64,000 nucleotides of DNA from Lateolabrax maculatus (Eukaryota; Chordata; Actinopteri; Acropomatiformes; Lateolabracidae): positions 9,122,001 through 9,186,000 of the forward strand of contig CM062206.1 in NCBI GenBank assembly GCA_031216445.1. The letters are read 5' to 3'. Shown in pieces: positions 1 to 13,827 of the stretch (the stretch's first letter is position 1; the number at the start of each line of letters is the position of its first letter). The notes under the pieces are model-generated. The model searched no databases. It was not told the DNA's origin and was given only the letters and a program-made list of their open reading frames with translations. Made by a program: the position numbers and the translations under genes.

Positions 1-3000
1 ATTTCACACTGAGGGCCTCTCCCTTGCTTCCTCAAAGCAGTAAAATGCTATATGGTGTGAGGAGTGAGAATGGCAGTAAGGCAGACATAGTGTTTTGTTA
101 GTGGTGGGAGATAAAAGAGGGAGGTAGCAGTGAGTGGGGGAGGCCTGTATGGGGGCTGCGGGAGCTAGTGTGGGTCTTAAAAAACAAGGTCTCCACTGCT
201 GGGCTTACTACTTTGCTTTCTCAGGAACGCATTTTAGCTCAGGTATGATAGTGCTGACAGGGGACACACAGTCTAATCCTAATGGGTTGCTGGGGGCACT
301 ATGTGCCCCTCAAACAGTACCACTTTGACTGCTGGGACCACTGACTAGAAGCAAAGTTCACCAATCTCACTCCCCCAGCCTAAACCGGCACCAAACGGAT
401 GATAACAAATGTAGAGTACCATCACTGACCTGACTATAGGGAAAAGTGGATGAATGGGTCATATTTATAGAATAAGAAGTTCCAGATTTTAAGAGAAAAA
501 AAAAGCTCCAACCTCACAAAGTTGTGTTTGAATATGAGTCATTTAACCTTTTAAAAAACTGTGAAATAAAAAAATAAAATTTCCAAATTCTAGATTCTGT
601 GTCAGTTGTTCAGTTTTCTCTTGGTACATGCCTACATAAAGTCATCCCATCAAATGTAATTTGGGGCAACTACATCATAACAAAATACATTTATATTTGT
701 ATTCTTTTCCTGCGCTGTTTTTGTGTGATTGCACAGCTTTAAAAAATTGCTTTCCAAAGCTCCCCACACGGATCTGTTGACCTTGCAAAGCAATGTAATT
801 TGATGGTAAATGGTTGTCATTTGGTCTGCCATGCCTCATGAAGCCATCTATGTTGTTATTTCTTGCCTCCAAGCTCCCACTGATCACCGTATTACAGTGG
901 TGCATGACTAATTCGGATGGCCACAGCCAGAAGCAAAATTAATGCTTGATTTTCCATGTTCGTAGTATTTTAAAGAGGTTTACATACCGGTTCCTTCCTG
1001 TTAAGTTCCTCTTAGCTTTTATATTAATGAATACTGTATGCAGCGTATTTATGAAAATGATTAAATGATTTTGTCCGAATGGCACAAGGCATTGTTTTAC
1101 GACAATGAGATATGCTGTTTTATATCAAACCTCTAGATGTCACTGTTGGTTAACCACTGGTCTGTTGCTATCCATTAGGGTGTTTGTATGGATCACACAA
1201 CTTCCATAACAGCAGATGGTGCTGATCATCATGACTCGCATCATATTTATTTTTCTTTGTTACTCCTTGTAAAATACCACCCTCCAGATAAATAAACAAT
1301 ACAATTGACGTACATGTTGGCTCAATGCAATTATTCCTAATTAAACAAAATAAGATATGGGTACTTGGCTGATGGTCTGAACCTGCAATTAAGATGAAAC
1401 AATTCAGGTGAAGGATCTTGTGTCTCGTCCTTGAGGGAGACTAATATAAACCAGTAGTCGTGGTTCTTCAAATGTCTCTTCATGTAGCAATATAGATTGT
1501 TTTGTCTTCATCTTGTACCAAGACAATTAGTCAGTAACTCAAGAAAGCAATTCATCTTAATGCAGCTTCCCATGGAAATGAGAAAATCATGCTCAGTGGT
1601 GTCCACACTCTGCTGGAGATTGTTATCCATGATCCATCCCAGAGTGTTCACTTTCCCCTGCTTGATTAAAGGATCCCAGGAATGGGAGACAGTGATCGCT
1701 GATAATTGCACATACTGTGAATATTGTGTTTCAGACTACTGCGGGTCTGAAATATTCTCCATTTCTCTCTCTTTTTCTCAGTCTCTCTCTCTCTTCCTCT
1801 TCCTCTCCCCTGATCTCCCAATTTTAGATGAAAATGCAACCAAACAGCCAAACATAATGAAATGTTATATTGGGTGCCTTTGACAGATTACCTCTTTAAA
1901 CACAGTATATGCTATATCTCACACTGAAAGAGTTAGGGAAGCATCTTTTGTTTTATCGCTACTAATAAGTGATGTACGTGATAATGTTTTCAGAGTGAGT
2001 CATAGTTTTTCCCGTGTCAGATTTAGCCCTATGAGAAAGTGAGGGTCAGAGTATTCTGTAACAGTGCATTGTTTGCCCAGGAGAACCCTCTGGGACCACA
2101 GCATGTTAACCAAGTCAATTAGTAATGTATAATTGAAATGGAGCAGCAGTATATAACTGCAGATAGGAGCTGAGCTCCACTCCCACTGTAAGATCAGATA
2201 GCCAGTGCAATGATGTCTGTTGAAAACCAACTGTTGTAACGCCCATGCAGTCCCGCTGGGCTTCGCAGAAAGGCTAGCACAGAATTGTTCTGTATGTGCA
2301 CAGGAAGTATGGTGAATGTAGGAGGAAACTGGCAGTGATGATATGAAAAGGGAGGGTTGGAGAGTTGATCGGTTTTGGTTAGGTCTGGTTAGTGCTTGTT
2401 TTAGTCAATGATGCACTGACTGAATCATACATTTCTTGACTTTGCTTGCGTACATCTGTGTGAATCAATCTTGTTTAGTTGCAAAAAGGTTTTTGTGCAG
2501 AAACATTTTTCCTCAACATTGGTTTACTGACAATACAAATAAGAGATACTGTCTAATAGGAAACTATATAATATAATATAAAATAAATACAATGATGTAA
2601 CCAGTGTATTTTGTAACTATGCCATACATACTTGGAACAACCTCTTCAATGATCTTAGACAATTTCTACATTTAAGAGTGTTAGATTCTAAATTTACTGT
2701 TCACTGTGTCCTACAATTGAACTTTTGTTCCTACTTTCATTTTGCAATTTACTATTTATTGATCACCTCATTTTAATGTTTTAATGTGCTTAATGTTTAA
2801 TGTTTGTTTTATGAAACGGGCTATATAAATACATTGCCTTGCCTTACTGTAGATATACGTACAGGGGCTGGAGACACAACATCAGACTGTAAAGTGTATT
2901 TTCACTATGTCACTCATAGAAAAACCAGGAAACAGTATTCAGTAAGACTATTGAACGCACATTATTTTGACAATATGAGCTGTATAGAAAGACAGAAATA

Positions 3001-5333
3001 TTATTTTAATGAAAGAAGAAAGTGAATATAATAGGAATTACTAGGAAATTCACATTTCGGGTGAGTTAAATTCAGAAGGGTAAATGTTCATGGATGTTAG
3101 GTGTAAATACTGAGATTATTACTGTAGCATACGGGATCTCCGAGGGGGAGTTCAACTGTGTGTTAGCAGCCTCCATTGTGTTTTTCCTCTGTAAATCTAT
3201 GGCAGCCTAATAGGGCTTCCCACCGGGGAAATCTGCTTGTGTTTCCTGTCCCAGAGCTGCCCTCTTCCTCTCTCAGTGAAAACCCACAGCCTGCTGCTTC
3301 TCCACACGGGAGAAGCAGAGGTGGAGTTTGCTGTGACTCTGTTTGAAGATCCAAAAATAGACCACAGTATTGTGCCTAATCCGTTGAATTTGACACAACA
3401 CGGGCAGAGGGTGGCATTCTGCAATTACATAACCTAAACACAGACATACACACAAAAAAAAAATTCTGGCAATTGTTGGCATGGGAACAAATTAACCAGT
3501 TTCAGTGGAGCTGTTTATGTATTTTGCATTTAAAGTTGTTAAAAACATAAGTGAAAATGATTTGTAGGAGGAGGCCATAGGACCTTTTGCCAGACAGTAT
3601 TGATGGGAGTCTGTGTAACGTGTGTTACAGTAATGGTTTGTGGGTAAACAACTATTTTTTTTGCCCTTTAATTTGATTTCAATTCATTTAACCAAAAAAA
3701 CATGCCTAAACAAAAGCCATGCACTTTTTTGTTAGGATTTGGTTCTGTGGATACTTTGAATAAGCTCTATGGACTGGAACTGCAGAGATTCGTGTTGCTT
3801 TATTAGGTTGTCCATTTCATTCTTCATTGACAACCACCACTGACCACTCCAAATCCCCCCTCCTCCTATGAAAACCACTGCATCATCAAATAATCCATTC
3901 CCTCTGTGTTCTAACAAAGCTTTCTAACAATAGTGAGTCCAAATTGTTTGCTTATTGTCAAGTTGCTGGCAACCTTGCAACCCAAAGTGCAATGCCTTGT
4001 TACTCTTTCACCGAGTGACAAGCCGATGTCAGCTTCTCTTTTCAATTTTTAAAACATTTAGAACAACAACATTCACAGTTGGAAAAAGTGCCTGTCATAA
4101 CTTCACCTATGAGTAAAGCCTTAAACCATTACTGTACTTCTCTCAAACCGTAATATCTAGGAGATGCAGATGGGACCCTAAGTTCCTCTCCAACCTTCAC
4201 TGTAATAATGGCAAAAGAAAGAGCAAACAAGCTGAAATATTCGGCCCTGGCTGAACCTTTCGCTGCCTCCCTTGCAGACTTCCAAAAATGATGGCCTTCA
4301 GACCCGATGCTAGCTGTCCCTGGCCTCAGGTGCTGTATTACAAATGGCACCCTCCTCATACAGGTTGGTAATTTGCTGTCACCACTCATAGGTACTCTTC
4401 AGGCCAGACACCCCGTGATGCCTCCCTTTGCTTCTATGTTTGGAGAACTTAGTAGGTTGATGTCAACCATGACCTTAGCATGCCACTGTCAGTGTGTTGG
4501 CAGACTCTCCATTCTCTCCCAGTGTTTCCAAGCCAGAGCTGCCTCAGCAGGACCTGGAGTGCTGTGTTCAGGTGGATCAAGCTGGGAAACAATTTGCTGA
4601 ACTACAGTGAGAGCCTGGGTTGCATCCTAAGAAGATCCCATGGTGTGTGTGTGTGTGTGTGTGGTCCCAGCCACTCCCACTCACCTGCTTACCCAAGTGG
4701 GACACTGAGAGGCCATTCTTAGGCTTGACATGCATGCATTTATTTGTGGATTAGATCAGGATTCACCCTCGGGCCAAAATTATCTTTCCAAACAGACTGT
4801 CTCCTTTCCGTGTTAACAACCAACAAGCAGCATTCAATTCATATATGTAGACAGAGGAGCCCGCAGAGCCACTCTGCCCTGTCAGGGCACTGAAGACATT
4901 TGCGGAGTTGACAGCTACCTTCTGAATGACTGACAGTCTCTTAATTTGCCTAGGAAATGGGGTCACAAGAGTGGCACATCCTTGTAGATTTGATTTCACA
5001 TACATCTAGGCACTGGGAGCTGCCTGTGCTTGGGCATTTAAAATGACACTGTATTAGATGGTTTGTACTGCCACCACCTTGGGCATCACTGTGCACTTTT
5101 ACCTGTTTCGACTTAATTTTGCTGGTCATACAGTACTGGAGCACCACCTTTAGTCTAGTACTGACTTGCCTCTGGCTTGCCTCTACATAATCGCTGGTCA
5201 TAGATGCTGGCTCTGCCGTCACAATGACCTGACCTGGGATGTGCAATATAGAGATATCCATTGGCAAAGCAATCACTTTGTGGAACAATAGTTGCATTCG
5301 TAACATACATTTCATATTTCATTTGTAGGATTA
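1..5333. other. Intergenic DNA, no gene recognised
   Basis: AT-rich non-coding sequence. Open frames here are short, often without an ATG start, and show no recognisable protein motif. Visible local structure includes a CT-rich run near 1765-1808, a TA-rich stretch near 2565-2592, and a GT microsatellite at 4643-4663. No splice-linked coding segments, tRNA or other RNA gene was found. Confidence 0.6.
4643..4663. repeat. (GT)n microsatellite
   Basis: About ten uninterrupted GT units, in intergenic DNA. Confidence 0.9.
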
Positions 5334-5690
5334 GGCAGGGTGGTGGAGTGGTTAGCACTGTCGTCTCACAGCAAGAAGGTACTGGGTTTAAACTCGCTGC
5401 TCAGCTTTGGTCCTTCTGTATGCAGTTTGCAGGTTCTCCCCATACCTGCATGGCTCCCCGGCTTCACAGTCCAAGTCATGCAGGTTAGGTTATTTGGCAA
5501 CTCTAAATAGCCCGTAGGTGCAAATGTCAGCGTGACTGGTTGTCCATGTCAATGTGTCAGCCCTGTGATTAACTGGCAACCTGCCCAGGGTCTACCCTGC
5601 CGCTCACCCAATGTCAGCTGGGATGGGCTCCCAGTTGACCCCCCCCACAACCCTGCAAAAGATAGCGGTATAGCAGATGTAGGGATAGAT
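5334..5690 (+). mobile_element. tRNA-derived SINE (teleost V-SINE/HE1-like)
   Basis: A non-autonomous retroposon with a tRNA-like head. The start (ggtggtggagtggttagcac, ending about 5357) carries an A-box-like motif at 5341-5351. A B-box-like motif, ggtttaaactc, lies at 5385-5395 and is decayed from GGTTCRANTC. The body then reads through the familiar 'ttctccccat...tgcatggct', 'aactctaaatagcccgtaggtg' and 'cagctgggatgggctcc' phrases of a widespread fish SINE. It ends in a degenerate tail near 5690. It is mutated relative to the consensus I recall, so it is an old insertion. The family name is from memory and tentative; the SINE nature is well supported. Confidence 0.8.
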
Positions 5691-8600
5691 AATTGGATTC
5701 ACTTAATTTAACAGTAATGCTGCACATATTTGTACTTAAAACAATGGATACAATTGTTATCATAACTTATATAAAAATTTGAAATAACGACTTTGGTTGT
5801 GCTTCCAGTTCTTTGTTACTTAACTAAATATTAAGAATCTAAAAGAAATATAATGGTGATAAAGAGGCAAAGAAATCCTTGAAACAACCCCTCAAAACAG
5901 TTGTTGTTTTTGGTATCATTCATGGATGTGCTAAGTAGGGATGCTAAGGGGGCTGCAGCTCCCCTTAAAATCATGCATAATAAAAACCATCAGTTCATGA
6001 AAAAGTTTAAATTTATGACTTTTTCCTTTTTTACTGGGATTTACATATTTGCATAATGCACTTGAATTAAATGTTAATTATGGATATGTGTTAGTCTCTA
6101 AACATAAGACATAAGGTAACTGTAATTAGTAACGCTGTACAGTGGCACATGTGTCTGTACATGTATATAGGCCAGTAGTACAACAGGATGTGTGATTTGG
6201 TTAAAGCTCTAGATCATGAAATATGTCTGGTTACTAGAGCTTGCTCTAAAATTTTCAGGTTTGGTAGAATATTAATTGAATCGTGTTGAAACATACTTTA
6301 CTCCCCCGGGGGGAGAGAGATAACCCAATAATGGATCCAGGTGCCGTCTCACTCCCTCTTCCTCTTCTTGCAGTTTTCATGCATTCGTTCAGTGTTCCTG
6401 CCTGTGTAGTTGCTGTGGCTGCTTCTACACACACTATGTTGGTGTTCATGTTTTATGTCTGCTTGTGAAATGCTCTAAAATTGTTGTTAATAACTATTAG
6501 ACATAAATAATCACAGCCATTTAAATTAATGCAAAATGAATATCGCACAGCATTTACAGTACAGTACAAAGGAGTTTATGTAGAGTTTCTCTCAGCACCA
6601 CCAACTCTGATTAACTTTGACCGTCCTTGGTATCATTGCTACTTAGCTATTGCCACTTATTATAATTAAATGCAGTTTGATCAAAAAACTGACATCTTCC
6701 TCCATGCCATCTATCAATTGCGTGGTCCCATTTGGTATTCCTGATTTCTCCCCAGCCTACAGAACAAGCTCTTTGCTAAAGCATCTCATGTTCAGTATCA
6801 ATCAATGTTAGACTTGGGTAATGCTGGTCCTGCATGCAAGAACTCACTGAATGCAACTTCCCTAAAACCTAGTACCCCCCGAAGGGAATTGCGTTATGGG
6901 CTCAGATTCAGCTCACTTCTTGTATTCTTGGATCTGTGTTTAAGTTATCAGTCATGCTGCTCTCTGCCCTGCATGTATACCATTGTGTTATTGCTTTTAC
7001 AGTGTATTTTCTGTAGCTTACACTTTCACATGAGCACCCTCTTTGTAGATATTGTATGTTGTTCATCATTTACAGACATCTCGGCATTGCTACAAAGAGG
7101 ATCAAAGCACTCTAAAAAGAGATATTATATTTCCTATTAGACATTTGTTCCTTATATCGCAATGTGAAATCAGTGCCATCTTACAATGTGTGGGATATAT
7201 TTTAACTTGGACTGGGAATTTCTATATTGTTAAAATTTACATAAGAAAACCTATTTTATACTGTTTTAATTGGAGAACTTCAAGTTATGAGGACATATGC
7301 CTGAATGTACCATTTTGACTCAAATTGCATTTTTAAAGCTATCAACTGAAATGGTAAGGGTCTATTCTTGAAAGTGATTTAATCTAGTGCTATTGTGGTT
7401 CAGTTTTTCACAAATTACAAGCTTGCTCACTGAGTCCTGGCTTTACGTTTAAACATCAGTTCTGACTGTACAACCAGTGTCTTCTACTTTTGGCCAGTGG
7501 AGCTTCTGAAGATTAAATACCTTGGTCAGGGGTACATGGACACATGGTTTATGAATGAGTGAGGAACTGTGTGGAGCTGCCCTATCGGAGCAGCAGCGTG
7601 CACACCAAGTGCAGACATGCAAATGGTAGAGAATAATAAGAGAGGCATTGATACTAATTGACTAAAGTTGTAATTAATGCACACTCTGTAGGTTTTGAGT
7701 ACTAAATGTAAGTGGTTGTTAGGAGTTAAGTCTATGGTCGGTGCTTATAAAGAGACTTTCTGCACGATCCAGTTTGTATATGAAAATTTTAACTTCTCTG
7801 GTATTTGGGCCATTCATTTTTTGAATTGGGTGGTGCTTCTAATATATTTTTGCTGTCATCCGAGGGATTTCCAGGTTTCTCTGCAACAATTACATCCTGA
7901 CTGAATTAGCATTTTAATTACAAGGTGGTTTTGGCAATAGTGCTGAACATTGAATGATTTCTAATTAAGGAGACCTCAGAAAATTATTCCTGAAATGTCT
8001 GACTGGAGCTATTTTCAGGAACATAACTTTTCCCTAACAATGACTTTAAATTGGGGACTTGGTCAGTCCTGTGTAGAATGTCAACCTAAATCACATACTT
8101 AAAAAAAGTACAAGCCCCCTACAGGGATATTAAAAATCAACATGGATACCCCACAGAAAGTGGTGAACAGTTAGCAGATCTGCCTGTTGTTATCTTGATT
8201 AAGGTCACAGTCACCTGTAGGGACTGTCAAGTTAGAAATGAGTAATTACCAGTCTTTTCAAGTCATTAAAAATAAGTACTAAGTAGAAGTATTGCGAGGT
8301 ACTGAGCCTTTGTGCTGCTCCCATGTAAGCAATTACAGTGTAATACCTGTCTGCACCCTTTTAAAGGAAATTGCGAAGTATGTCCTGTACTGTATTCATT
8401 TGCTGCCTGGCCTGAACAATGGGTCTTTCTCAAGGTGAAGCCGATTACGGATGGAGAGTCAAATTGTTTACTGCATGGTTTGTGCACATTAACTGCCATC
8501 CACTTTTGTCTGTTTAAACTAAACATCCTGACCCCAACGGGAAACAACAGGAGCAACAAGTTGTGCTCCTATTTAATCATCTTTTAAAAGGGCAGCTGAT

Positions 8601-11600
8601 TGTTCTATTGTGTGTCATTCTTTTCTTAATACTTTTACTTGAAGTTCACAGTAGGACTTTGGTTTTTCCTACTGTACTCAGCTGTTCAATTCAGCATAAT
8701 ATGTGCAGAAACCAAGTATCTATGTTAAATACTGGGTAAAACTAACTATTGAAGCAGAGAAGGGATTTCCAGCACAACTTTGCATACTTCCAGGGTATAT
8801 GGAGAAGAGAAAAGGTCTGAAGAGTTCAAAATTCCAGCAAAACTTGTATTATACGGAACAAACTTATTGTCAGACCAATGTGGTTTGGCTTGTGACCTTC
8901 ATCAGGGTCATCTGATAGGTGACTAAAACTTACCATTGACCATTAGAAGCTTAACTAACTATTTACACTGCAAGCAAGGAGCCTTTACTTGTTCCTTTGC
9001 TTCCTTTGCTTCCAAGGGTCAGGTGAGATTGCCTGAGGAGAACTGTAGAGTTAACGAAGGTATATTTTTGAAAAACTACTGAAACAGGGCGAATGTGTCC
9101 CCACTGATGGCTGTGCTGTTGTGGTTTGTCAGGAGCAATAAGAACAAATCAACACTTCACATGTTCATGAACCTCAGGACATGCATAAAATGCTTGATAT
9201 GAGGTGTCTGCCATATGTTAAACACCTGGGAAATGTATATTCCAGTAGTAAGTCATAAAACATCCTTCAGTAAATGCAAGTCTATAAAACTAAGCCGATG
9301 GCAAATATTTGATGAATTCTTGTTATCGGGCTATACTTTAGTACTGCCAACTGGTACATGCCCTGTTTGTTACTCAGTAAAACTGTCTGACGTAAATCGG
9401 TGACACAATCGAACACTCATAAGTTATCAGTAAAAGCATAAAAGATTTTTTTATTATTTGTACTGACACATAACTGTCAGTTAATAGCATAACAGTCAAT
9501 TTGTATGTTATATTTACGAGTAACGTGTGTGTGTACAAACTTTGAAAGCCACAGATCAGTGTATAATTTTGACAAAACAACTATTACATGAAATCAACAT
9601 CTTGCATATAAAATCTGTCTTTGAATGATTTATCACCGGTCTCCCATGCACCTTTACTACCTCTCTTCTCTGAGACTATGTCAGTTTAGACAAAGCAGGT
9701 TGTGTTCATTTCTCGGTAATCGAGATGTATGCTTCTAAACTCTCACAAGTGGAGGATGCTTATACATCTGTTTAAGCTTGCAAACCCATATTTGATCAGT
9801 GATGGCAATGTTACTGCAGTCCAAAAAGGGAACTTTCATTTAATTGTGTGATGTTGTTGTTTCCGTTATTATCAGTATTATCAATATGTCCCTCATGAAC
9901 GCTAAAGTAATAATGTTACTTTTCTGACTTTAAGTTTAACAATTCATTTTTCTTAAACTTCCATAACAGTGTTTGTTACCAATAAAAATGAAGTCATTTT
10001 TTCATCCATCTGTTCCATAATCATAGATCTATATCTCCCTGGTTTGTTATCATCAAAATGCACTATGAGCTGGTGCAAGTGCATACTTAGAGCACTAGAG
10101 TTGAGTAAAGGTAGAGGTCAAGCAAAGATCTCCATGCTTGATATCCTATGTAGGCTGATGTGAACAGGATATTGTTAATAGACTCAGCTGCCACTTCCTT
10201 TGACGTGCTGCAGACCATATAAATGACTTGGAAGCACAGTCCGTTTCAATTGAATTTACATAACATTGAGTGGTGACATGCACCTCTCAGACACATCTTT
10301 GTTTTTCTCTGTGTTGTCACATGAGCAATGTTTAAAGAGCCCTTTCAGCAGCACACTCATGTAGTTGGCTTCCATGGTAACACGTAAACCAACCTTCAGG
10401 GGAAGATGGTACACAAATATCTCTTTGCTGTGTTCAATGAAAAGATATCTGAATGTCGTAACTGAAAATGTTGTCCTTGTATACTGTCTTTGCAATGTGT
10501 CGCTTAGGTAACCGGAATTAAGTTATTGAAAATAAACAGTTGACACAATAAAAAAAATTGTTGCTATTGCAAAAGAGGGAAAATGCAGCAAAATGTCACT
10601 TATGATAGCTACAGCTTTCTTATTTTACTTCCTTCCACAGTTTTCTACCACAAATGTCTAACTTCATATGAGAAAAAAATACACAGAATTAAAAACTATA
10701 TGACAAAAACTAATTTATATTAGAATTAGTGATCCAAATATTTATCCAATACGACTGAAGTCCTGTGACTCATTGACATATAATGAACAAGCTAAATAGA
10801 GATATACTAAATGAGCAAAGAATGTTCTTAAGAGTGTATACTCAATGTTAGTAATATGTCTGACTCTGGGTTAGCAGTTGTTAAGAGACTAAGTAGAGTT
10901 TTCCTTAAGTTGGTAGTGAGCTCTGCCAGACTAGAGAAGAGTGTGGAGCTGCCTTGTAGTACAGTGGGGAGCCAATGAATAATTTACAAGTCATTTCTCT
11001 TTCATCTCTCAGGTCTAAACACAGTGCTCTTTGCTGCTGCTGCCTACCACAACTTCATATCTTACCAAGTCTTTCCAACGATACTGTAATAGGAGAGGAA
11101 TGGCTCTGCATAACAAGTGCAAAATATGCTGGGAATTTCAGTCGGAACCTTTTAGCTCAAGTGCTAAATAGGGTTTAAATGGTAAATATGGAAAACTGAT
11201 GACAGAAGAAAAGATTTAAAAACTTGCTGGACTCAAACATCCACAGTTGCACTGATGCATTTTTTATAGCAGTGCCAGAGAGCACATTTGATCACAACAG
11301 GGTGTGTTATGAATCCAACCATCTTCAACCAACAGCTTTTAAATGAATATGGTTATAGTTTCAGAATTGTAGCGTCTCAGCAAAGTCTAACTAGTGCAGT
11401 GGTGAAACACTACTGATCCCAATGGCAAAGCATTCAACAACATACTTTGTATTGGAATAAGCATTAAAACCTTATTTTTTATCATGGAATATTTACTTTT
11501 TCAAGGCCATGGCAAGTCATTTCAGACTTTCCAAATGACTCTTGGGAGAATGATGTCCCACATCTAGAGCAGCTGCATGTATTTAATTATAGAACTCGCG

Positions 11601-13304
11601 AGTGGATGTTGACTCCAGTGTATGTTAGCTACCCAAAATATAGACACAGAATTACAAGGGTCATTACCAGGACATTGGTGGCCTCGTATCAACAGTGGAT
11701 TAACAATTGCAACAAACAGTACAGGATCTTATTTATGAACTGGGGAATCAGTAGCTGCTTCACTACTGCAGGTTATTATTTGTCTTTGTTTTGTTTGTTG
11801 TTGTGTTGACCTGTTGGAAATAATATATACCACAAATTATTGTGATGAATGTGGTAATGATACTGTTCGATACATTTATTTGAAAAGAAATTTAACATTT
11901 ATAATTTGATCTGAAATGTGCTTATGTGCAGTAGCTTTTTTCGTTTTCATTTTGGAGGGGAGGGTGGGCTTCTGTGTCTCATGGTCTCATTCCCAAACTG
12001 CAGCAATGCTTTGGTGCAGTTTCTTGCTAAAGATCTAATAGGCCCAACCCAGTAGCGGGTTAGTCCAACATGGACAGATGGAAAGCTGAATGACCTAATT
12101 AAATGTTTGGAGCTGCTTTCAAGCAGCTGGACTCAGACATAATATCATACAGAGGAAACTGAAATACAGAGACTGAAAAGCTTAGCATGATTTGAGAGGA
12201 GTATTTTCTGGAACTGGATCTTTATTGAACTTTAATTGGATCAGGCTGAATCAGTAGTGGGTATACTGTTAAAAAACCTATTTTATACTGAGTCTGTATA
12301 GCTTATTACTATCACAGTCTAAAGAAAGAATATTTTCCCTAATGTCAATTCTAAATAACTTACAGAATTTGCTGTATGTGTTTAAATCTAGTATCATCTG
12401 TTTTATCATGAACAATTACATTTGCATAGATAAGTTGCCGAAAAAAAGCATGTTAGTAACTTATCATAAACACTCTTATTGTATTGTTGAAAATCATTAT
12501 CAAAATTAGTAAAGAGTGATCAGTTTTTCCCTCCTGCAGTAGAACAGACAGATAGATAAGATACAAATCATGATCCAATTATATAAATATTTTTCAACTA
12601 TGTAGTTTAAAGAATCTATTGTTTAAAGAGCTGATTTACTTTCAATTTTACCCTGTGGTTTTGGGTATATAAGCACAATTTATGTGTATATGATACCAGA
12701 CTAGAAAGGAAAGAAATGAGTTCTTATCGCTGTCTGATATGATTTTATTTATAGAGAAGACACACTGTTTGAATATTTATCCTGTGAACAGCTTTCTGTG
12801 GAATGGTTTACTGTAACATGAACAGCCCAATTTAACTTGTTAAATCCCAATTCCAGGTGTAGAATAATCCATTTTCTCAGTCTGTTGTTATTTCCCAATT
12901 TGTATTATGGCTGCAGGTGTGTAGGTGAGTTGTCTGGTTGTATGTTAATTTACATGAGTTGCCATATGACAGCATGTGTCTTGCAAATTAACTTTTTGCA
13001 TGTGTGGCACATGATGCTGGTTTCCACAGCTCTTGTGATGCAGTGTGCTGCCATTTCCACTGTTGTATTTCTTTTTTCAGGTGCAGCTGTTCCTCCCTCG
13101 CCCTGTATCTTTCACCAAACTGGCCAAGGCTGCTGTGCATGAAAGTTGCTGTCATGTTGTTTCCCTTGGTTCCATGCTGGGTTGATTTCCCTCCACACTA
13201 CAGGGACCCTGGGCTGACATGTCTAAGATGGTACAGAAAACACAGCCAACACGCTGTCATTTGTTTGCATGTATGTGGCAGGGTCCTCTTCATCATCTTT
13301 TTTT
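5691..13304. other. Intergenic DNA, no gene recognised
   Basis: About 7.6 kb of AT-rich sequence with no supported gene on either strand. A segment near 7560-8060, with several TAATTA-type motifs and moderate complexity, might be conserved regulatory DNA, but nothing in the sequence proves it. Open frames (for example around 8266-8587 on both strands) overlap antisense to each other and lack protein-like composition. Confidence 0.55.
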
Positions 13305-13827
13305 AGCCATGCTAATGACATGGCTCGGTTAGATGGACTGCAATGAAATTTTGTAGAGACAATCCGTTCCTCCGAAAATAAATCCGACTTTGCTGACCAC
13401 CTGACTTTTCACCAGAACCACCATGAGGTTGATATTTTTGATATTTAGTAAAATATCTCAACAACTATTTGATGGATTGCCATGAATTTTGGTACAGACA
13501 TCTATGGTGACCATACAATGTATCTTAATGACTTTGGTGATCTCTACATTAAGCACCACTAGCACATAAAAATGTAAGGCAGTTTTACAATTATGTTTCA
13601 ATTATACAGTGAAATATCTGTACATGTACAATTGATTGCCGTATGTTTTTGTACATACAATCATGTTCCCCAGAGGATTAATCCTAATGACTTTGGTGAT
13701 CCCCTTTTCCTTCAGCACCACCATGAAGTTGATTACTATGCAAATCGGTGCAGATTTTCATCATCTGACTTTTCATCTAACGCCATCATGTCAAAATTCG
13801 TCCAATACTTTAGTTTGTCTATAAAAC
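13305..13827 (+). repeat. Repeat of three related ~100-nt units
   Basis: Three diverged copies of the same phrase can be aligned, at about 13335-13440, 13471-13560 and 13629-13735. Each has 'attgccatgaattttggtac'-like wording, then a degenerate 'cagaggattaatcc' or equivalent. The second and third share 'taatgactttggtgat', and the first and third share 'caccaccatgaggttgat'-like wording. 'Agccatgctaatgacatggc' leads in and 'gtccaatactttagtttgtc' closes. I recall this as a very common non-autonomous element in perch-like fish. No coding capacity. Class (DNA transposon or satellite-like) is uncertain. Confidence 0.72.

Noticed and set aside
223..242. Possible 18-nt exon after a ctttctcag acceptor
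   Set aside because: AG and GT signals this close occur often by chance, and no neighbouring exons or homology support it.
8760..8915. 'gaccttcatcagggtcat' phrase, possible repeat or LINE tail
   Set aside because: Similar wording occurs in several fish repeats, but the match is too short to name or bound an element.
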